A stretch of DNA of 64,000 nucleotides from Microvirga soli. Lineage in GTDB: Bacteria; Pseudomonadota; Alphaproteobacteria; Rhizobiales; Beijerinckiaceae. Numbering within the stretch: the stretch's first letter is position 1; the number at the start of each line of letters is the position of its first letter. The DNA lies in the NCBI RefSeq assembly GCF_016734765.1, contig NZ_JAERQE010000003.1:282563-346562 (forward strand). Direction: 5' to 3'. A program made the position numbers and the translations under genes. Below are positions 53,991-62,998 of this stretch, in pieces. Under the pieces are notes generated by a model. The model searched no databases. It had not been told where the DNA came from and worked only from the letters and a program-made list of their open reading frames with translations.

Positions 53991-54803
53991 ATGGCTCAGG
54001 ATCCAGATCCCATACGCGTGCGAACGCTGTTCCTGTCGGACCTCCATCTCGGCACCAGGGGGTGTCAGGCAGAGGCCCTGCTCGACTTCCTCAAGGCCTA
54101 TGATGCGGACACCATCTATCTCGTCGGCGACATCGTCGATGGATGGAAGCTGAAATCGGGCTGGTACTGGCCGCAGGCGCATAACGACGTGGTGCAGAAG
54201 CTCCTGCGCAAAGTCCGGAAAGGCGCCCGCCTCATCTACCTTCCCGGCAACCACGACGAGTTCCTGCGCGACTATCTCGGGGTCAATCTTGGGGGCATCG
54301 AGCTGGCGGATTACGCCCTGCACGAGGCCGCCGACGGCAAGCGCTACCTCGTGATCCATGGGGACCAGTTCGATCTCGTGGTCCGGCACGCCCGCTGGCT
54401 GGCGCTCCTCGGGGACGGCGCCTATACGGCCGCCCTCTTCATCAACACCCATCTCAACATGATCCGGCGCCGGCTCGGGCTGACCTACTGGTCCCTGTCG
54501 TCCTGGGCCAAGCTGAGGGTCAAGAACGCGGTCAACTACATCAGTCGGTTCGAGGAACTGCTCGCAGCAGAGGCCGGGCGCCATGAAGCCGACGGCGTGA
54601 TCTGCGGGCATATCCACCATGCGGTCATGCACGACCAGTTCGGGGTCGCATATGTGAACACCGGCGACTGGGTCGAGTCCTGCACCGCCGTGGTGGAGCA
54701 TTACAACGGCTCCTTCCAGCTGGTCCGGTGGACGGATGTCCAGCTGGAGAAAGCTGCAGAACAGAACGTCATGAATCCTGCGGTCAGCGAGAGGGCCGCT
54801 TGA
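53991..54803 (+). CDS. LpxH-like calcineurin-type phosphoesterase
   Basis: Metallophosphoesterase of the UDP-2,3-diacylglucosamine diphosphatase-like group, 270 residues from MAQDPDPIRVRTLF. Metal ligands: SDLHLG (DxH), LVGDIVDG (GDxxD), LPGNHDEF (GNHD), VIHGDQFD and GHIHHAV (GHxH). Lengthened relative to LpxH with a helical insertion (residues about 130-190). Its stop overlaps the start of the following glycosyltransferase gene, suggesting the pair works on a common lipid or sugar phosphate. Confidence 0.88.
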   Translation: MAQDPDPIRVRTLFLSDLHLGTRGCQAEALLDFLKAYDADTIYLVGDIVDGWKLKSGWYWPQAHNDVVQKLLRKVRKGARLIYLPGNHDEFLRDYLGVNLGGIELADYALHEAADGKRYLVIHGDQFDLVVRHARWLALLGDGAYTAALFINTHLNMIRRRLGLTYWSLSSWAKLRVKNAVNYISRFEELLAAEAGRHEADGVICGHIHHAVMHDQFGVAYVNTGDWVESCTAVVEHYNGSFQLVRWTDVQLEKAAEQNVMNPAVSERAA

Positions 54804-55810
54804 TGCGCGTGCTGATCGCTACCGACGCCTGGCGGCCGCAGATCAACGGCGTGGTGCGCTCGCTGGAGCACATGGTCGAGGAGGCGCCGCGCTATGGCGC
54901 CCAAGTCGTCTTCCTCACGCCGGAGCGCTTCCGCTCCCTTCCCATGCCGACCTATCCGGAAATTCGTCTCTCGCTGACACGGCCAGGGACCGTCGCCCGC
55001 ATACTCGACGAGGTGAAGCCCACCCATGTCCACATCGCGACCGAGGGGCCGATCGGTCTGGCCATGCGCCTCGCCTGCGCACGGCAGGGACGGGCTTTCA
55101 CCACCAGCTATCACACGCGCTTTCCCGAATATGTTGCAGCCCGGACGCCGATCCCTGAATCCTGGTCCTACCAGGCGCTTCTGCGCTTTCATCAAAGTGC
55201 TCGCGCCATGATGGTGAGCACACCCTCTCTTGAGCGGGAACTGACGGGACGTGGCTTCAGAAACATCATGCGCTGGACCCGCGGCGTCGACACCACTCTG
55301 TTCCGGCCGCGCAGGGAGCGGGTTCTGGACGCGGTGGCACCGGTCTTCCTCTATGTCGGCCGCGTTGCCGTGGAGAAGAACCTGGAGGCCTTTCTGAGGC
55401 TGGACCTTCCGGGCACCAAGGTGGTGGTCGGCGATGGCCCTTCGCGCCGGGAGCTGGAGGCCAAATACCCTGCGGTCCGCTTCCTCGGCCCACTGACGGG
55501 CGAAGATCTCGCGCGGGTCTATGCCTCAGCGGATGTGTTCGTCTTCCCGAGCCTCACCGATACGTTCGGCATCGTCCTGCTCGAGGCGCTCGCCTCCGGA
55601 CTGCCCATCGCGGCCTTTCCGGTGACGGGGCCCATGGATGTGATCGGCGCGTCCGGCTGCGGAATCCTCAAGGAGAGCTTAAGGGAGGCAGCCCTTGAGG
55701 CGCTCAGCATCCCCAAAGATCGGTGCCGGGCTTATGGGGAAACCTTCACTTGGCACGAGAGCGCCCGGCAATTCTTCTCCAACATCGAGATCGCCCACGC
55801 AGGGCCTTAG
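54803..55810 (+). CDS. GT4 glycosyltransferase
   Basis: GT-B fold retaining glycosyltransferase, 335 residues. N-domain: MRVLIATDAWRPQINGVVRS and the EGPIGLAMRLACARQGRAF acceptor region. C-domain: FLYVGRVAVEKNLEAFL, GDGPSRRELE, and the SLTDTFGIVLLEALASGLPI donor site with the E-x7-E motif. Similar proteins glycosylate diacylglycerol or polyprenyl lipids. TGATG overlap with the phosphoesterase gene indicates coupled translation. Confidence 0.9.
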   Translation: MRVLIATDAWRPQINGVVRSLEHMVEEAPRYGAQVVFLTPERFRSLPMPTYPEIRLSLTRPGTVARILDEVKPTHVHIATEGPIGLAMRLACARQGRAFTTSYHTRFPEYVAARTPIPESWSYQALLRFHQSARAMMVSTPSLERELTGRGFRNIMRWTRGVDTTLFRPRRERVLDAVAPVFLYVGRVAVEKNLEAFLRLDLPGTKVVVGDGPSRRELEAKYPAVRFLGPLTGEDLARVYASADVFVFPSLTDTFGIVLLEALASGLPIAAFPVTGPMDVIGASGCGILKESLREAALEALSIPKDRCRAYGETFTWHESARQFFSNIEIAHAGP

Positions 55811-55816
55811 CCTTCG

Positions 55817-56437
55817 CTACATCAGGAGAGCAGGGTGAGGATGGAGGTGCCGGGCCTTCTCACCGTCGAAAGGGCCGGATTCCAACGAGACGGTTGTCCG
55901 TTCGATCTCGACCTTGTCGAGGTCGATCATGTGCTGGATTCGCCCTTCGACATAGAGGATCGTCTGGATCATGTGCCGGATGCGCTGTTCGGCGGCCTGC
56001 TGAAGCTCCGCCTCCGACAGGTCGGCTGACTCCGTCGCGGAGAAGGATCGCACCTCCTCCATGGTCCGCCGAATGGTGGCGGCCATCTCCTCCAGATAGG
56101 CCTTGAGCGGCGCCACGGTGCTGGCGTCGAGCGGGCTGTCCTTCAGTTGATACAAGGCCTCCAGCACGGCCTGGGTATCGGCATTGCGGTTGCGCCTGGC
56201 GTATTCCTTCAGGAACCAGCGGCCGCGGGCAGTCTCCATGACGGCGGCTTCGATGGTGTCGAAATCCAGGTCGCTGAGCGTGACGTCTGTCTCTTCATCA
56301 GGCATGGTGCCGGGATCCATCTGCGCCAGGGGCTGATTCCACTCTCTCATCAGATGGGTCCAAAGCCGGTGCACGCTCAACCCCTCTAACGCTTTAGAGA
56401 GGGGGTCTTGCACCGTATTCTTGTTGATTTGCGCCAT
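55817..56437 (-). CDS. Conserved hypothetical protein with ARGRWFL-EYARRNR motif
   Basis: 206 residues, cytoplasmic. Conserved-looking core at about 55-90: SDLDFDTIEAAVMETARGRW followed by FLKEYARRNRNADTQAVLEA. The C-terminal half is helical (EEVRSFSATESADLSEAELQ and ILYVEGRIQHMIDLDKVEIE). No catalytic motif or family recognised. The start at 56437 leaves only 27 bp to the divergent MFS gene; the internal ATG at 56350 (MREWNQPL) would leave 114 bp, but has no better ribosome site. Confidence 0.7.
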   Translation of the reverse strand: MAQINKNTVQDPLSKALEGLSVHRLWTHLMREWNQPLAQMDPGTMPDEETDVTLSDLDFDTIEAAVMETARGRWFLKEYARRNRNADTQAVLEALYQLKDSPLDASTVAPLKAYLEEMAATIRRTMEEVRSFSATESADLSEAELQQAAEQRIRHMIQTILYVEGRIQHMIDLDKVEIERTTVSLESGPFDGEKARHLHPHPALLM

Positions 56438-56464
56438 TTTCGACCCCGGAAGACCCCCTCGGCG

Positions 56465-57646
56465 ATGCGTCCGCTCACTGCTCTCGAATTCCGGCTGGGC
56501 TCCCTTCAGGCCGCAAGCTTCACCAGCCATGGGATGTACCTGCCGTTCTTCCCGCTCTGGCTGCAGAGCAAAGATCTGTCCCCGACGCTGATCGGGTTCG
56601 TGGTCGCCATTCCCATCATCGTGCGCATTCTGGCGACCGCGCCGCTCATGAGCCTCGCGGATCGCTCCTTCGGGGCGCGGCGGCTGCTCCTGGCGAGTCA
56701 TCTGGGTCAGCTGATCGGCTTTCCCCTGTTCCTGCTCAGCGACAGCAGCGTCGCGATCATCGCCCTCGTGGCCCTCGTGGCCGTTGCGCAATCCTGCATC
56801 ATTCCGGGCAACGACCTCGTCTCCACCAATGCGGTTCAGAAGCATCCAGGCTTGAACTACGGCCGGATCCGGGGTGCCGGGTCGGTGGCCTTCTTCGTGA
56901 CAAACATCATCGGCGGCTATCTGGTGGGGGCTTTCGGGGCGGATGCCGTGATCGTTGCACTGACGCTCATTCCGGTCTTGGGCACCGTCGCCACCCTCAT
57001 GGTGGTTCCTCACGACATTCCCGAACCCTCGGTCGAAGCTGAGCCCAGGAAGGACAGCGCACCTCCGAAACTGTCGACGATCCTCTGGATCGTACTGATC
57101 GCGGGTGCAGCGACCCAGGGCAGCCACGGTGCGCTGAACGCCTTCGCCAGCATCTACTGGCGCTCCATCGGCTTCTCCGATGAAGTCATCGGCTATTTCT
57201 GGGCCGCCGGCGTGATCACCGAGATCCTGGTCTTCCTCTTCCTTGGCCAGGCGGTCGGGCGCGGATCGGGCGTTGGGCTCATCCTGATCGGGTCGGCCGC
57301 GGCGGTGGTCCGCTTCACGATCATGTCCCTCCAGCCCGGCATCGAACTCATGTTCGTGCTCCAGGCCATGCACGCCCTGTCGTTTGCCGCGACCCATATC
57401 GGCACCATGGCGGCCCTGACGGCGCTTGCCCCCATGCAGGCCAGGGGCCGGGCGCAGGGCATCTACGGATCGCTCGCGGCCCTGACCACGGCCGTCTCCA
57501 CCATGGTGAGCGGTCTGATCTACAGCGAAGTAGGGGCGGGCGTCTTTGCCGCGATGGCTCCCTTGGGCGCCATCGGGGTTCTGCTGATGCTGATCGTCGT
57601 ACGGATGCAGAAAAATCAGCCCCAGAGGGCGGGCTCCGGCGGATAG
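56465..57646 (+). CDS. MFS transporter, phenylpropionate-permease-like
   Basis: 393 residues, twelve predicted helices, MFS_1_like group. Start MRPLTALEFRLGSLQAASFT. Loop 2-3 has MSLADRSFGARRLLLASHLGQ; further FGADAVIVALTLIPVLGT and GRAQGIYGSLAALTTAVSTM. Homologues carry aromatic acids or nucleosides; specificity open. Its last 31 bp overlap the end of the converging dipeptide epimerase gene. Confidence 0.87.
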   Translation: MRPLTALEFRLGSLQAASFTSHGMYLPFFPLWLQSKDLSPTLIGFVVAIPIIVRILATAPLMSLADRSFGARRLLLASHLGQLIGFPLFLLSDSSVAIIALVALVAVAQSCIIPGNDLVSTNAVQKHPGLNYGRIRGAGSVAFFVTNIIGGYLVGAFGADAVIVALTLIPVLGTVATLMVVPHDIPEPSVEAEPRKDSAPPKLSTILWIVLIAGAATQGSHGALNAFASIYWRSIGFSDEVIGYFWAAGVITEILVFLFLGQAVGRGSGVGLILIGSAAAVVRFTIMSLQPGIELMFVLQAMHALSFAATHIGTMAALTALAPMQARGRAQGIYGSLAALTTAVSTMVSGLIYSEVGAGVFAAMAPLGAIGVLLMLIVVRMQKNQPQRAGSGG

Positions 57647-58599
57647 ACGATGCTGCCCTCGTAGCGCAGGCCCGGCTCGCGGTCCTTGGCCAGCAGGAGC
57701 GGGCCGTCGAGATCGACGAAGCGGGAGCGGGGCGCGAGCACCAGGGCGGGCGCCATAGCGAGCGAGGTGCCGACCATGCAGCCGATCATGATGGAAAAGC
57801 CCTTGGCCTCCGCAGCATCGGCCAGGGCCAGGGCTTCTGTAAGGCCTCCGGTCTTGTCGAGCTTGATGTTGACGAGATCGTAGAGCCCCACTAGCCGGTC
57901 CAGGCTCGCCCGGTCGTGCACGCTCTCGTCCGCCAGGATCGGCACGGGACGGGAGATACGGCTTAAATAACCATCCTCCTTGGCCGGCAGGGGCTGCTCG
58001 ACCAGGGCGTAGCCGGCCTCGGCGCAGGCGGCGAGGTGCTGTTCGATATTGGCCTCGGTCCAGCCCTCGTTGGCGTCGGCGATCAGAGTTGCCTGGGGGG
58101 CCGCCCGGCGCACGGCTTTGATCCGCTCGATGTCACCGTCGGGAGCGCCGAATTTCACTTTCAGGATCGGCCGCTCTGCAGCCTTTGCGGCGGCCTCGGC
58201 CATACCGTCCGGCGTGTCGAGGCTGATCGTGTAGGCGGTGGTCACCGGCGGCCAGCGGGTGAGGCCTGCGGTCACATGGGCACGGATGCCGGAACGCTTA
58301 GCGTCGAGATCCCAGAGGGCGCAGTCGACCGCGTTGCGGGCCGCGCCTGCAGGCATCAGGCTCTGGAGCGCCTCGCGGGTCAGGCCCTCCTCGATCTGGG
58401 GGCGGATGGCCTCGATGGCCGCCGCCACGCCCTCGACCGTCTCACCATAGCGCGGGTAGGGCACGCATTCCCCGTGCCCGACGGCTTCCCCTTCCCTGAT
58501 CGTGGCGGTGACCACCACGGCCTCGGTGCGGGAGCCCCGGGCGATGGTGAACTTTCCCGCGATGGGAAAACGGTCGATGGAAACGGTGAGCTGACGCAT
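57616..58599 (-). CDS. Dipeptide epimerase (L-Ala-D/L-Glu type), enolase superfamily
   Basis: 327 residues from MRQLTVSIDRFPIAGKF. Muconate-lactonizing subgroup motifs: catalytic Lys in PILKVKFGAP (KxK), metal ligands in IADANEGW, ALVEQPLP and ILADESVHD, second catalytic Lys in NIKLDKTGG. Epimerises Glu in murein-derived dipeptides for recycling. It is convergent with the MFS gene (31-bp overlap) and divergent from the Mla-type operon. Confidence 0.9.
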   Translation of the reverse strand: MRQLTVSIDRFPIAGKFTIARGSRTEAVVVTATIREGEAVGHGECVPYPRYGETVEGVAAAIEAIRPQIEEGLTREALQSLMPAGAARNAVDCALWDLDAKRSGIRAHVTAGLTRWPPVTTAYTISLDTPDGMAEAAAKAAERPILKVKFGAPDGDIERIKAVRRAAPQATLIADANEGWTEANIEQHLAACAEAGYALVEQPLPAKEDGYLSRISRPVPILADESVHDRASLDRLVGLYDLVNIKLDKTGGLTEALALADAAEAKGFSIMIGCMVGTSLAMAPALVLAPRSRFVDLDGPLLLAKDREPGLRYEGSIVYPPEPALWG

Positions 58600-58687
58600 T
58601 CTCTTGGCTTCTCTTAGTGAAGTTCGTCTCGACTTGTGGCGCAATGACACGCTATCACCAAGCGGAATCAATGCCGAAGGGACTATC

Positions 58688-59830
58688 GTGGCGCAGGGCA
58701 CCCAGGCTCAAGAGCCGGATATGACGATCGACCGTGCAGGCGGGCAGACGACGATCCGTCTGTCCGGTCCCTGGACGGCGCCGCATGCCCAGCGCGTGGA
58801 GGCTCTCATTGGTGAGATCGAGGCGGAGGCTGACAGCTTCCCGGTGCTCTTCGATCTCAGCGGTGTCCAGCGTCTCGACACCCTCGGCGCCTGGACTCTC
58901 GACCGAACGCGCCATGAGCTGTCGGCCAAGGGTCGGGCCGATTTCGCCAATGCCTCGCCGGAGCAGAAGATCCTCCTGGAGGAGGCGGCCTACCGCGACT
59001 TCGAGGACCAGCCGAAGCCCCGGCATGCCCGCTCAGTGGATTTCCTCGTCGATGTGGGCCAGAGCGTGGCCGGGGCCGGCAAGGATCTGGTCGGCGGCGT
59101 CGGCTTCCTGGGAGAGCTTATCTCGGCGATGGTGCGCGTGGTCATCCATCCCCGCCGCTTCCGGGGCACGGCGGTGATCAACCAGCTGGAGCAGATTGCC
59201 TATCGGGGCGTGCCCATCATCGTGCTGATCTCGTTCCTGGTCGGCTGCATCGTGTCCCAGCAGGGTATTTTCCAGCTGATCAAGTTCGGCGCGACACCCT
59301 TCGTCATCGACCTCATCGGCATCCTGGTTCTGCGCGAACTGGGCGTGCTGCTGACCTCCATCATGGTGGCTGGTCGTTCGGGCTCGGCTTTCACGGCCGA
59401 GATCGGGTCCATGAAGATGCGCGAGGAGATCGATGCCCTGAGAGTCATGGGCCTTGATCCCATCGAGGTCCTGATCGTTCCGCGCCTCCTGGCGCTGATC
59501 ATCGGCCTGCCGCTCCTGACCTTCATCGCGTCCATCGCGGCCCTGGTGGGCGGCGGCCTGACCACCTGGGTCTATGGCGGCATCAGCCCCGATATCTTTC
59601 TCGACCGTCTCAGGGCTGCGGTGAGCCTGAACACCTTCCTGGTCGGTCTCATCAAGGCGCCCTTCATGGCGGTGGTCATCGGGATCATCGCGACTCTGGA
59701 GGGCATGGCGGTCGCCGGCTCCGCCGAGTCGCTCGGCCGCCACGTGACCTCTTCGGTCGTGAAGGCCATTTTCATGGTCATCGTGCTCGATGGCCTTTTC
59801 GCCATGTTCTTTGCAGCGATCAATTACTGA
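58688..59830 (+). CDS. mlaE: MlaE-type lipid ABC permease with N-terminal STAS domain
   Basis: 380 residues from GTG 58688 (AAGGGA 6 nt upstream). Residues about 15-110 form a STAS-like domain (FPVLFDLSGVQRLDTLGAW), which in E. coli is the separate MlaB. The MlaE core follows from about 120 (GELISAMVRVVIHPRRFRGT, VLRELGVLLTSIMVAGRSGSAFTAEIG split over the conserved loop, EEIDALRVMGLDP). Forms the inner-membrane part of a phospholipid transporter with the next genes. Confidence 0.92.
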   Translation: MAQGTQAQEPDMTIDRAGGQTTIRLSGPWTAPHAQRVEALIGEIEAEADSFPVLFDLSGVQRLDTLGAWTLDRTRHELSAKGRADFANASPEQKILLEEAAYRDFEDQPKPRHARSVDFLVDVGQSVAGAGKDLVGGVGFLGELISAMVRVVIHPRRFRGTAVINQLEQIAYRGVPIIVLISFLVGCIVSQQGIFQLIKFGATPFVIDLIGILVLRELGVLLTSIMVAGRSGSAFTAEIGSMKMREEIDALRVMGLDPIEVLIVPRLLALIIGLPLLTFIASIAALVGGGLTTWVYGGISPDIFLDRLRAAVSLNTFLVGLIKAPFMAVVIGIIATLEGMAVAGSAESLGRHVTSSVVKAIFMVIVLDGLFAMFFAAINY

Positions 59831-59831
59831 G

Positions 59832-60635
59832 ATGATGCTCGAGCGCCGCCATCCCGACCCGACGAAGAACCGCGAGGTGATCATCCGCGCCCGCGACGTG
59901 GAGGTCGGCTTCGGGGAGCGGACCATCCTCAAGGGCCTCGATCTCGATGTGTATCGCGGGGAGATCCTGGGTTTCGTCGGAGGCTCCGGGCAGGGCAAGT
60001 CGGTCCTGACCCGCGCCATCCTCGGACTCGTGCGCAAGCGGGCCGGCACCATCGAGGTGCTGGGCCGAAACCTCGACGAGCTGTCGTCGGACGAGCGCCG
60101 GCAGCTGGAACGCCATTGGGGCGTTCTGTTCCAGCAGGGCGCGCTCTTCTCGGCGCTCACCGTCAAGCAGAACATCCAGGTGCCCATGCGCGAATACCTG
60201 CGCCTGTCGGACCGGTTGCTCGACGAGTTGGCCATGCTCAAGATCGAGATGGTGGGCCTGAACCCGGATGCGGCCGACAAGCTGCCCTCCGAGCTGTCGG
60301 GTGGCATGATCAAGCGCGCGGCCCTGGCCCGGGCGCTGGCTCTCGATCCGGACATCGTCTTCCTCGACGAGCCGACCTCCGGCCTCGACCCCATCGGCGC
60401 CGGCGAGTTCGACGACCTGATTGCGACGTTACAGCGGACTTTAGGCCTGACCGTATTCATGGTAACGCATGACCTGGACAGCCTTTATTCGGTCTGCGAC
60501 CGGATAGCGGCTTTGGGCGAGGGAAAGATCCTTGCGGAGGGTCCTATCGAGGCGATGCTGGCCTCGGACCATCCGTGGCTTCGCTCTTATTTTCATGGGA
60601 AACGGGCACGCGCGGTCATGGCCGGCGGCGCGTAA
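59832..60635 (+). CDS. mlaF: MlaF-type lipid ABC ATPase
   Basis: 267 residues; ATG is 1 nt after the permease stop. Walker A GGSGQGKSVLTRAI, Q-loop FQQGALFSALTV, signature LSGGMIKRAALARALA, Walker B IVFLDEPTSGLDP, switch VTHDLDSL. Energises intermembrane lipid movement. Confidence 0.93.
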   Translation: MMLERRHPDPTKNREVIIRARDVEVGFGERTILKGLDLDVYRGEILGFVGGSGQGKSVLTRAILGLVRKRAGTIEVLGRNLDELSSDERRQLERHWGVLFQQGALFSALTVKQNIQVPMREYLRLSDRLLDELAMLKIEMVGLNPDAADKLPSELSGGMIKRAALARALALDPDIVFLDEPTSGLDPIGAGEFDDLIATLQRTLGLTVFMVTHDLDSLYSVCDRIAALGEGKILAEGPIEAMLASDHPWLRSYFHGKRARAVMAGGA

Positions 60636-60643
60636 GGGCAACG

Positions 60644-62221
60644 ATGGAAACGCGTGCAAACTACGCCTTGATCGGTCTCTTCACCCTGGCGGTGATCGCG
60701 GCGGCCTTCGGATTCGTCTACTGGTTCTCCGGTGGCGAGCGCGGGCAGGCGCGCCAGACGATCCGCATCGTGTTTTCGGGCTCGGTCTCGGGCCTTTCGC
60801 AGGGCTCGAGCGTGTCCTTCAACGGCCTGCGGGTCGGCGATGTCTCAAGTCTTGAGCTTCTGCCCGAGGATCCGCGCCGGGTGGTGGCCATCGCGTCCGT
60901 CAACAGCAGCACGCCGATCCGGGCCGATACCCGCGCCCGTTTGGAATACCAGGGCCTAACCGGCGTCGCGAATGTGGGCCTCACCGGCGGCGAGGCGGGA
61001 GCGCCTCCGCTGGTCGCCGGCCCCGGCCAGCCCATGCCGACGATCTTCGCCGACCGCTCCGATTTCCAGGATCTCATCGAGAGCGCCCGCAACATCGCCC
61101 GCCGGGCCGATGACGTGCTGGAGCGGGTCGGCCGGGTGGTCTCCGACAACGAGGCATCGGTCAGCCGCACCATCCAGAACGTGGAGCGCTTCTCCCAGGC
61201 TCTGGGCGAGAACGCCGAGGGCATCGACCGCTTCCTGGCCCAGGTGGGGCAGGCGGCCGAGAAGGTCGGGCCCCTGGCTGAGAAGCTCGAGACGCTCGCC
61301 ACCAACGTGGACACGGTTGTGCGGGCGGTCGATCCGCAGCGCGTGACCCGAATCGTCGAAAACGTGGAAGGCTTCACCCAGACCCTGGGCGCAAGCCGAC
61401 AGGCGTTGGAGAGCACCCTGCGCAATACTGACAGCCTCGTGGCCCGCCTCAACGAGACCGCCCCGAAGCTCGACAGTGCCGTGGGCGACATCTCGAACAT
61501 CGCAAAGGCCATCGACCCGGCCAAGGTCGGCCGCACCGTCGACAAGGTCGAGGAGGTCGCAAACTCCATCGATGGGCAGCGGGTGTCCCGGATCGTCGAG
61601 AACACAGACAACTTCACGAGGGCTCTCGGTGAAAACCGCGAGACGATCAACAATGCCCTTCGGGATGCCGCAAGCCTGATTGCGTCTCTCAATGTAACGG
61701 CGCCCAAGCTGGACAGAGCCGTTGGTGAGATCGCCGAACTGGCCCAGGCTGTCGACCCGGCCAAGGTGGGCCGCACCGTGGACAATATCGACACCTTCAC
61801 CCAGACCCTGAGCCGCCGCAGCCCCGACGTGGACAAGGCGATCCAGGAGGCCCGCTCGATCACCGAGAAGCTGAACAAGTCGGCTGACCGCATCGACGGC
61901 GTCCTGGCCGGAGCCGAGAAGTTCCTCGGCTCTGCCTCGGGGGAATCCGGCAAGGGCGCCTTCGACGAGATCCGCGCCGCCGCCATCTCGGTGCGTGAAC
62001 TGGCCAACGATCTGAACTCCCGGACCGAAGGCATTCAGGGCATTCTCGGCGGTGTGAATCGCTTCACGGAATCGGGCCTGCGGGAATACGAGGCGCTGGC
62101 CGTGGAGGGGCGCCGGACCCTCGGCGACATCAGCCGCGCGGTGCGCAGCATCGAACGTAATCCACAGCAGTTTCTTTTCGGTGGCCGTTCGAACCTCCCC
62201 GAGTACAATGGACGCCGTTAA
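60644..62221 (+). CDS. mlaD: MlaD/MCE-domain lipid transport protein with repeated helical tail
   Basis: 525 residues from METRANYALIG (AAGGG upstream). One transmembrane helix (about 8-28), an MCE domain (about 38-120: VFSGSVSGLSQGSSVSFNGL, VGLTGGEAGAPPL), then a long helical region. From about 236 to 395 two copies of an 80-residue unit occur, each beginning RIVEN, containing TAPKLD and DPAKVGRTVD. The helical tail would span the periplasm and form a hydrophobic tunnel or needle. Much longer than E. coli MlaD (183). Confidence 0.92.
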   Translation: METRANYALIGLFTLAVIAAAFGFVYWFSGGERGQARQTIRIVFSGSVSGLSQGSSVSFNGLRVGDVSSLELLPEDPRRVVAIASVNSSTPIRADTRARLEYQGLTGVANVGLTGGEAGAPPLVAGPGQPMPTIFADRSDFQDLIESARNIARRADDVLERVGRVVSDNEASVSRTIQNVERFSQALGENAEGIDRFLAQVGQAAEKVGPLAEKLETLATNVDTVVRAVDPQRVTRIVENVEGFTQTLGASRQALESTLRNTDSLVARLNETAPKLDSAVGDISNIAKAIDPAKVGRTVDKVEEVANSIDGQRVSRIVENTDNFTRALGENRETINNALRDAASLIASLNVTAPKLDRAVGEIAELAQAVDPAKVGRTVDNIDTFTQTLSRRSPDVDKAIQEARSITEKLNKSADRIDGVLAGAEKFLGSASGESGKGAFDEIRAAAISVRELANDLNSRTEGIQGILGGVNRFTESGLREYEALAVEGRRTLGDISRAVRSIERNPQQFLFGGRSNLPEYNGRR

Positions 62222-62230
62222 GTAACCAGT

Positions 62231-62905
62231 ATGCGTGGATCCTCCGTGGTAACTCCCCAGATTGCACGAGCCTGCCTGCTCCGGCGTCTTGTTCCGGTGG
62301 CGCTGCTGGCTGCCCTGACGGGCGCCTGCTCGTCGGGTCCTGCACCGGCGACCTTCGATCTCTCGGCGCCTTCATCCAGAATTCGAGGTGCGTCCGGCGT
62401 TCAGGTTCTGGTGAACGAGCCCGCGGCCCTGCAGCAGCTCTCGACCCAGCAGATCCTGGTGAAGGATACCAGTGGCTCCGTGTCGTTCATCGGAGGAGGG
62501 CAGTGGGCCGACAACCTGCCCCGCCTGATCCAGACCCGCCTGATCAACACCTTCGAGAACTCTTCGCAGCTGCGGGGGGTCTCACGCCCGAGCAGCGGCG
62601 CGGTGGCGGACGTCCAGCTCGTGTCCGAGCTGCGGCGCTTCGAGATCGCGACTCCTGACAACCAGGCGGTCGCCGAAATTTCCGTGAAGATCGTCAGCGA
62701 CCGGGATGGCCGCATCGTCAATGGCCGGATCTTCCGCGCCAATATCCCGGCCAGCGCCATTGACGCCCCGAACGCGGCCCGCGCCCTCGACGAGGCGCTC
62801 TCGGTCGTCATGCTCGACATCGTCCGCTGGGTCAGCGGCAGCCAGCTGCCGCGCCGCGAGGACCCGGCCGCCGCTGTGGCGGGTGAGGATAAGGCGCCGG
62901 CTTAG
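62231..62905 (+). CDS. ABC-type transport auxiliary lipoprotein (PqiC/MlaD-associated)
   Basis: 224 residues with a lipobox LTGAC at about 29-33, so an outer- or inner-membrane lipoprotein. The domain from about 40 to 200 matches ABC_trans_aux proteins (VQVLVNEPAALQQLSTQQIL, GGGQWADNLPRLIQTRLINTFEN). Fourth gene of the lipid-transport operon, 10 bp after mlaD. Probably contacts the MCE needle at the outer membrane. Confidence 0.88.
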   Translation: MRGSSVVTPQIARACLLRRLVPVALLAALTGACSSGPAPATFDLSAPSSRIRGASGVQVLVNEPAALQQLSTQQILVKDTSGSVSFIGGGQWADNLPRLIQTRLINTFENSSQLRGVSRPSSGAVADVQLVSELRRFEIATPDNQAVAEISVKIVSDRDGRIVNGRIFRANIPASAIDAPNAARALDEALSVVMLDIVRWVSGSQLPRREDPAAAVAGEDKAPA

Positions 62906-62968
62906 AGAGCCAGCCAATCAATCCATCAAGTCTAGGCTCAGGACCTATTAATTTGAGCTGAGTTGTGA

Positions 62969-62998
62969 TTCAGAGCCTCCGTTCGAGGAGGCTCTGAA
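62969..62998 (+). promoter_or_regulatory. Hairpin that hides the transposase ribosome site
   Basis: A 12-bp stem: TTCAGAGCCTCC (62969-62980), loop GTTCGA, GGAGGCTCTGAA (62987-62998). The ribosome site GGAGG (62987-62991) and the first base of the ATG (62998) lie in the stem. Transcripts entering from the flanking operon would fold and block transposase translation. Confidence 0.7.
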
